Assembly (NCBI GenBank): GCA_027364695.1
Contig: DAHXOV010000348.1
Coordinates: 1-11,766, forward strand
Length of the DNA stretch: 11,766 bases
Origin: a bacterium
GTDB lineage: Bacteria > Bacteroidota > Bacteroidia > B-17B0 > Aurantibacillaceae
Direction: 5' to 3'
Shown piece after piece: positions 8,255-11,766 of this stretch. The notes beneath the pieces are model-generated. The model was not told the DNA's origin and made no database searches. It was given only the letters and a program-made list of their open reading frames with translations. How positions within the stretch are numbered: position 1 is the first letter of the stretch; every line of letters starts with the position of its first letter. A program made the position numbers and the translations under genes.

Positions 8255-8662
8255 TTAAAAGGGCAGATCGTCATCTTCTGTTTGTATATCTGTAGCGGCA
8301 TTTTGTTGTGTAGGCACACTGGTGGAAGATGATGATGAAGCATTGGAGGCAGCAAACTTACTACTGGCAGCAGTTTCTACAGGGGTCAATTTATCTATTC
8401 GCCATGCCTCTAGTGAAACAAAATATTTCACCTGATTTTCAGGGTTCGTCCATTCTCTGCCACGAATATTGAAAAATACCTTTGCCTCATCATTCTCCCT
8501 GAGGTTATCTAACAAACTGCATTTTTCTTGCGTGGTTTGAAATAAAACATGCTGTGGATACGGTGTATTATAATCAATAGTGAGAACAAACTCTCTTTTT
8601 TTGAACTTATCGTTTACATTGTGTATATTCATGATTTTTTTGATTTTACCTGTGATTTCCAT
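8255..8662 (-). CDS. DUF3127 OB-fold-like protein with SSB-type C-terminal tail
   Basis: The product is 135 residues. Residues 1-90 match the DUF3127 pattern: an MEITGKI start, KKREFVLTID, the CSLLDN segment, FNIRGREW and KYFVSLEAWRI. This domain is widespread in Bacteroidota and looks like a single-stranded-DNA-binding OB fold. Residues about 91-128 are a low-complexity Ser/Ala/Thr/Gln linker, and the last seven residues are EDDDLPF, very close to the DDDIPF tip by which bacterial SSB recruits replication and repair proteins. The architecture of OB fold, flexible linker and acidic hydrophobic tip is that of SSB, although the sequence is not canonical SSB. DNA binding and partner recruitment are inferred. 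The gene begins 12 nt after the flavin reductase stop codon, so the two probably share a transcript; no separate promoter fits in the gap. Confidence 0.85.
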   Translation of the reverse strand: MEITGKIKKIMNIHNVNDKFKKREFVLTIDYNTPYPQHVLFQTTQEKCSLLDNLRENDEAKVFFNIRGREWTNPENQVKYFVSLEAWRIDKLTPVETAASSKFAASNASSSSSTSVPTQQNAATDIQTEDDDLPF

Positions 8663-8674
8663 ACGAATGATTTT

Positions 8675-9562
8675 TTAGTTTAATGATAATCCTGCTAATA
8701 GATATTTCCATGCTTCCTGAACATTGTTTTTGTTTAAGTGTTCTTTTGCAAGGAGGCACAAATTTAAATGAAATTTTTCTCTTGACAAAATTTCCCTTTC
8801 TTTTCTGATATTCATTTCTACTTTTTGGATTTCTTCATCGGCAGGTAAACTTTTTTCAGAAGCCAGTTGAACCATATCCAAGTCTGTAAAAACACCCGAT
8901 TGCTTGGCATATTCAGGAATAATGTCCATACCTACTACCATCTCTGCATCTAATTTGGGTATTTCAAAGAGGGCTGTTCCATTTGCCCGACAGTACCAGT
9001 TAGCATTCATTCTGCTTACTAAGTCAATTTTACGAGGATCTATCACCCTGTTGTTATTCAGTATATCGTCACTCAGGTGCATCAGCACTACTTCTGCTAT
9101 CACCAAATTGCCTGCCCCCCCCTCTTTTCCTAATTCTATGATCTGTTGCACTTTGCATTCCATTTGTACAGGCGATTCTTTTACACGGGGTGGCTTTACC
9201 ATTTCAGAAGCGATGGCAGTAAATCCTGCTTTTTCAAATTCACTCACTCCTTTTGGATAAGGGCTACTGGCGAGGTTCATTTTATTTACCATTGAATAAT
9301 TGACCACATTAATCACACATTCAGAATGCTCTTTGACATTGTCTAATGTGTTTTTAGATAAGCCCGTTTTCCCGCTGTATGCAGGAGAGAATACAAGGAT
9401 GGGGGGCTTGGCAGAAAAAACATTGAAAAAGCTAAAAGGGGCAAGATTGATACTCCCTTGTTTATCTATTGTGCTTACAAAGGCAATAGGACGAGGGGCA
9501 ATACTGCCCAAAAGGTATTGATGAAGGTCTTTGGTGGGCGTTTCTTTTGGAATGACTTTCAT
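8675..9562 (-). CDS. Flavin reductase family (FMN-binding split-barrel) protein
   Basis: I place the start at the ATG at 9562 (295 residues) because the family-typical N-terminus MKVIPKETPTKDLHQYLLGSIAPRPIA begins there. A promoter box lies just upstream, and the 41-codon extension to 9685 is unlike the family and overlaps promoter sequence. Residues about 10-190 are the split-barrel flavin-binding domain: GSIAPRPIAFVST, NLAPFSFFNVFS, PPILVFSP, then NVVNYSMVNKMNLAS and YPKGVSEFEKAGF. Relatives bind FMN and reduce flavin with NAD(P)H or carry related redox activities; the substrate is not clear. The C-terminal about 90 residues are largely helical. The coding strand contains an 8-base G tract (9115-9122) in the EGGAG codons. 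The gene is first in a two-gene unit with the DUF3127 gene. Confidence 0.87.
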   Translation of the reverse strand: MKVIPKETPTKDLHQYLLGSIAPRPIAFVSTIDKQGSINLAPFSFFNVFSAKPPILVFSPAYSGKTGLSKNTLDNVKEHSECVINVVNYSMVNKMNLASSPYPKGVSEFEKAGFTAIASEMVKPPRVKESPVQMECKVQQIIELGKEGGAGNLVIAEVVLMHLSDDILNNNRVIDPRKIDLVSRMNANWYCRANGTALFEIPKLDAEMVVGMDIIPEYAKQSGVFTDLDMVQLASEKSLPADEEIQKVEMNIRKEREILSREKFHLNLCLLAKEHLNKNNVQEAWKYLLAGLSLN

Positions 9563-9577
9563 ATCTAAAGTTTGGAG

Positions 9578-9585
9578 CAAAGTTA
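9578..9585 (-). promoter_or_regulatory. -7 box (TAACTTTG) of the flavin reductase-DUF3127 unit
   Basis: The complement strand matches TAnnTTTG exactly and ends 15 nt before the ATG at 9562. No good -33 TTTG is visible. It supports the shorter start for the flavin reductase. Confidence 0.5.
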
Positions 9586-9626
9586 CTAAAGCAATCCGTT
9601 TTGCTAATCTTTCTTTTGATTTTTTA

Positions 9627-9659
9627 TTTGATAAAAAAACAAAAATTCCTGTACATTTG
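9627..9659 (+). promoter_or_regulatory. Promoter of the transaldolase gene
   Basis: A -33 TTTG (9627-9630), a 21-nt spacer and a perfect -7 box TACATTTG (9652-9659) precede the ATG at 9684 by 24 nt. A purine-rich AAAAAAGAAAAAG stretch lies just before the start. This is the best promoter in the window and it diverges from the flavin reductase promoter. Confidence 0.65.
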
Positions 9660-9683
9660 CAACAGATATAAAAAAGAAAAAGC

Positions 9684-10337
9684 ATGAAGTTTTTTATTGA
9701 TACAGCTCATTTGGACGAAATTAAAGAAGCCGCTGCATTAGGTATATTGGATGGTGTAACGACCAATCCATCTTTGATGGCAAAGCTAGGTATTAAAGGC
9801 AAAGATGCAGTAATCAACCACTATCGGGCGATATGTAATATTGTAAATGGGGCTATTAGCGCTGAAGTTATTTCTACAAATTATGAGGGAATAATCAAAG
9901 AGGGAGAAGAGTTGGCAAAAATACATCCTAACATTGTGGTAAAAGTACCAATGATAAAAGAAGGTATTAAGGCAATAAAGTATTTTACAGAAAGAGGTAT
10001 AAAAACCAATTGTACGCTCGTATTTTCAACAGGACAGGCATTGTTGGCAGCAAAGGCTGGGGCTACTTATGTGTCGCCTTTTTTAGGAAGATTGGATGAT
10101 GTGTCTTCTGATGGTTTGCAGTTAATAGGCGATATGGTTCAGATTTACAATAACTATCTTTTTGAAACACAAATTTTAGCTGCTTCTATTCGCCATCCTA
10201 TGCATATTATAGAATGCGCTAAAATGGGGGCAGATGTTATTACAGCGCCATTGAGTGCTATTATCGCTTTATTTAATCACCCGCTTACAGATAAAGGTTT
10301 GGAGGCTTTTCTAAAGGACGCAGAGAAGTGGAAATAA
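9684..10337 (+). CDS. tal: Small single-domain transaldolase (TalC/FSA-like family)
   Basis: The 217-residue protein is a complete (beta/alpha)8 class I aldolase of the transaldolase/fructose-6-phosphate aldolase family, whose members are about 215-220 residues. Key residues are D6 (FFIDTA), T27-N28 (GVTTNPS), Schiff-base lysine K87 in VVKVPM, T111 (NCTLVFS), SPF at 131-133 and R136. Two positions that separate the subgroups read as transaldolase: E61 where fructose-6-phosphate aldolase has glutamine, and F133 where it has tyrosine. The predicted role is therefore dihydroxyacetone transfer between sedoheptulose 7-phosphate and glyceraldehyde 3-phosphate in the cytoplasmic non-oxidative pentose phosphate pathway. 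It is monocistronic, with a strong promoter upstream and an immediate terminator. Confidence 0.93.
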   Translation: MKFFIDTAHLDEIKEAAALGILDGVTTNPSLMAKLGIKGKDAVINHYRAICNIVNGAISAEVISTNYEGIIKEGEELAKIHPNIVVKVPMIKEGIKAIKYFTERGIKTNCTLVFSTGQALLAAKAGATYVSPFLGRLDDVSSDGLQLIGDMVQIYNNYLFETQILAASIRHPMHIIECAKMGADVITAPLSAIIALFNHPLTDKGLEAFLKDAEKWK

Positions 10338-10359
10338 AAAGCCCCTAAAAAGGGGCTTT
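10338..10359 (+). terminator. Rho-independent terminator after the transaldolase gene
   Basis: AAAGCCCCT (10338-10346) and AGGGGCTTT (10351-10359) form a 9-bp GC-rich stem with an AAAA loop, beginning at the base after the stop codon. The A/T flanks let it work in either direction, and it faces the convergent gene at 10418. Confidence 0.85.
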
Positions 10360-10417
10360 ATGGGGCATCAAAAACCGAAAAAATAAAAAAATGAAATGCC
10401 CATTTATGATGAAATAA

Positions 10418-10846
10418 TCATACTTTTATTCTTTTGTTTTTTTGTTTTTCTCTCGCTATCCTTGTAAAGTTTTTTTTATGTTCTTCAAAGTTTCCAAAAG
10501 CAAGTGCATCTAAAAGTTCGTCTTTGGTCATTTCAGGTTTTGCAAAATGAACTCTTAATTCTATTAAGTTTTTGTCTACAAAACATTCAAACTTTTTTGG
10601 GTCGAAGGTATGATCATTCACATGGGCTGCTTTAAATGCTTCGGGAAGTCCACCATATATTCTTACTTTAATGTCTATTCAATCGTATCTTTTTGGGATT
10701 AATCTACAATCAAATAAGAATGGGCGACAAAGCACAATAGCGTGCTTTTTTTTGATGGGATCTACCATTTGAAGTCCCTCAAATTTTATTCCCATTTTCT
10801 TTAGATAGCCATACCTTTCCTCAAATCTTTTTGAAATGTCAAACAT
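10418..10846 (-). pseudogene. Unknown small gene interrupted by one in-frame TGA
   Basis: On the - strand, an ATG at 10846 opens a frame of 55 codons (MFDISKRFEERYGYLKKMGI...LIPKRYD), hits TGA at 10679-10681, then continues in the same frame for another 86 codons (IDIKVRIYGGLPEAF...KNKRIKV) to a TAA at 10418. Without the TGA the product would be 142 residues. Both halves have coding-like composition and join without a frame change, so a single substitution (for example GGA, CGA or TGG to TGA) best explains it. A perfect -7 box lies 20 nt upstream of the ATG, supporting this start. The 67-codon GTG-started frame at 10621 is simply the tail of this gene. I do not recognise the family; the protein is charged, soluble-looking, with no signal peptide or membrane segment. 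A sequencing error or readthrough are alternatives to decay. Confidence 0.7.
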
Positions 10847-10866
10847 AAAATAGAAAAATTGCCCTG

Positions 10867-10874
10867 CAAAGTTA
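10867..10874 (-). promoter_or_regulatory. -7 box (TAACTTTG) of the TGA-interrupted gene
   Basis: The complement strand matches TAnnTTTG exactly and lies 20 nt before the ATG at 10846. The nearest -33 TTTG (complement of 10900-10903) is 25 nt away, longer than usual. Its GTAACTTTGC core is identical to the flavin reductase box. Confidence 0.45.
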
Positions 10875-10937
10875 CAGCAAATAAACTGGAATGAAGTGCC
10901 AAATTAGACAAATATCCCTTTTTTACACACAAAAAAA

Positions 10938-10967
10938 TGTTAATAATATTTTTAACTTGTTAATAAT
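10938..10967. repeat. Direct repeat of TGTTAATAAT, 20-bp period
   Basis: TGTTAATAAT occurs at 10938-10947 and again at 10958-10967. The 20-bp period is about two helical turns, as expected for tandem protein-binding sites. The first nine bases differ at one position from a DnaA box in reverse orientation (TGTGNATAA). In an AT-rich region chance is possible. Confidence 0.45.
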
Positions 10968-11055
10968 TTGTTTATATCACTAATGATTTTCTGTAAATTG
11001 TAGAGGAAATCTTTTTTATTTAATTGATAATCAATAGATTATTAGTTTATATTTA

Positions 11056-11064
11056 TTATCCACA
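11056..11064 (+). promoter_or_regulatory. Perfect DnaA-box sequence (TTATCCACA)
   Basis: The nine bases equal the high-affinity DnaA box. It sits in AT-rich, gene-free DNA with near-match sites at 10921-10929 (TTTTACACA) and in the direct repeat at 10938-10967. A single perfect box can occur by chance, and no origin-linked gene such as dnaA is in the window, so an origin or DnaA-regulated site is only a possibility. Confidence 0.3.
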
Positions 11065-11208
11065 ATAAGTAGATAACTTTTTTATTAAGGGATAGTTGGA
11101 TCTTGGATAAGTGAGAGAGTGTCATAGAAACTTTTTGAACTTTATTTTTTGTGATGAGATAAAAAAGAAGTTAGTTAGAAGAATATCATAAATATTTATC
11201 AAATAAAC

Positions 11209-11766
11209 TCAACATCCTTGTATTTTATTTGTTACAAGTTCTCTGATTTTATTTTCTTTTTCTTCTGCTATTTTTTCCATACTTTCCGTTTCTTTTAATA
11301 TTTTTTTTACATCTTCTCTATCTGATATATTTTGGGCATTGATTTTTACATTCATAGCAGCGCCTAGTAGGGCTGTTCTTAAACACATTGCTCCTACTCC
11401 TGCATCAGATACAGAGTTGGGGTTGCCTTTTTCTGCAAGTTGCTGCATAATATCAAAACATCCGATACATAGCTTCATTGTTTCATAGGGGATGAACATA
11501 GCATTCAATGTAGCTTCTTCTATGGCTTTTTTTCTTTTTATTTTTTCTTTTTCTGTATTTTTTGACAATCCAAAGGACTGCATCACTTCATTGAAAGCCA
11601 TTGTATCTTTATCTATTAATTTTAGCAAGATGGATTTGTTTTCTTGTAATTGTTCTGCAAGGCGACTGAACCATTCCGTATGTTCTTCCCAAGTTTTTTT
11701 ATTGGCAGATAAATTGGCTACCATTGCTCCTAATGCGGTTCCGAGTGCCCCACAGAGAGCAGAAAC
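11209..11766 (-). CDS. Cyclodeaminase/cyclohydrolase family protein (FTCD C-terminal type), N-terminus missing
   Basis: The frame runs off the right edge, so the true start is outside; 185 residues are visible. The first visible residues VSALCGALGTALGAMVANLS are the glycine/alanine-rich helix that follows the GGG motif in the FTCD_C fold. Later come the DTMAFNEVM segment, IPYETMKLC, and NPNSVSDAGVGAMCLRTALLGAAMNVKIN, also typical. The ATG at 11724 is internal, because the conserved helix lies upstream of it. Members convert formimino-tetrahydrofolate to methenyl-tetrahydrofolate plus ammonia, or act as methenyl-tetrahydrofolate cyclohydrolases; the sequence seen does not decide which. The protein is a cytoplasmic all-helical enzyme of about 200-210 residues. 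No strong terminator follows. Confidence 0.9.
   Translation of the reverse strand, partial: VSALCGALGTALGAMVANLSANKKTWEEHTEWFSRLAEQLQENKSILLKLIDKDTMAFNEVMQSFGLSKNTEKEKIKRKKAIEEATLNAMFIPYETMKLCIGCFDIMQQLAEKGNPNSVSDAGVGAMCLRTALLGAAMNVKINAQNISDREDVKKILKETESMEKIAEEKENKIRELVTNKIQGC

Larger units (their letters stand above)
10875..11208. other. Gene-free AT-rich intergenic region
   Basis: About 330 nt with no credible coding frame, tRNA or strong hairpin. It holds the direct repeat at 10938-10967, a 13-bp palindrome ATTGATAATCAAT (11023-11035), a perfect DnaA-box sequence (11056-11064) and a 12-bp AT palindrome (11188-11199) just after the cyclodeaminase stop codon. It lies downstream of the cyclodeaminase gene and upstream of the TGA-interrupted gene, both on the - strand. 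Confidence 0.6.

Noticed and set aside
9563..9685. 41-codon N-terminal extension of the flavin reductase
   Set aside because: It contains the -7 boxes of both divergent genes and is unlike the family N-terminus, which starts at the ATG at 9562.
10418..10621. Separate 67-codon gene with a GTG start
   Set aside because: The same frame continues coding upstream through 10678 and, past a TGA, to an ATG with a promoter box, so it is the tail of a longer interrupted gene.
10875..11208. tRNA or small structured RNA in the long intergenic region
   Set aside because: I see no T-loop or anticodon-arm pattern and no strong GC-containing stem.
1..11766. Mobile element, phage, CRISPR or defence island
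   Set aside because: No transposase, integrase, repeat array, terminal inverted repeats or nuclease/helicase genes are visible; the genes look like resident chromosomal ones.

Overview
The window is AT-rich bacterial chromosome, most likely from a Bacteroidota member (perhaps Chitinophagales-like; the order is a guess). Evidence: a partial TlpA/DUF4369-type thioredoxin, a stand-alone carboxypeptidase-regulatory-like (CarboxypepD_reg) protein, a DUF3127 protein, purine-rich start regions without strong Shine-Dalgarno sequences, and repeated TAnnTTTG -7 boxes typical of the phylum. I see no tRNA, rRNA, CRISPR array, insertion sequence or phage gene.

Left block (1-4697, + strand): the 3' part of a cell-envelope thioredoxin-like protein, an exported 1013-residue M1 metallopeptidase with a long C-terminal region that looks like an outer-membrane beta-barrel, and a small exported CarboxypepD_reg protein with its own promoter. 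All three are envelope or periplasm oriented. A convergent gene on the - strand (4733-6370) encodes a YtcJ-type amidohydrolase predicted to be a lipoprotein.

Middle block (6571-8200, + strand): a two-gene unit made of a NeuD/PglD-like left-handed beta-helix acyltransferase and a cytoplasmic GH43/GH130-like five-bladed beta-propeller protein. These types normally sit in surface-polysaccharide loci, but here the pair stands alone. A hairpin separates it from the convergent - strand unit (8255-9562), in which a flavin reductase family protein is followed 12 nt later by a DUF3127 OB-fold protein ending in an SSB-like acidic tail (DDDLPF).

Right block (9563-11766): a divergent promoter region drives the flavin reductase unit leftward and a small single-domain transaldolase rightward. 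The transaldolase ends in a strong terminator. Convergent to it is a conserved-looking small gene interrupted by one in-frame TGA (10418-10846, -), with an intact upstream promoter box. A gene-free AT-rich stretch (10847-11208) carries a perfect DnaA-box sequence and a 10-bp direct repeat. The window closes inside a cyclodeaminase/cyclohydrolase (FTCD C-terminal family) gene on the - strand.

The genes look mostly like ordinary chromosomal housekeeping and envelope genes. The best second-look items are the nonsense-interrupted gene, the SSB-tailed DUF3127 protein, the peptidase-barrel fusion, the isolated acyltransferase/propeller pair, and the DnaA-box region. I found no convincing new defence or mobile system.
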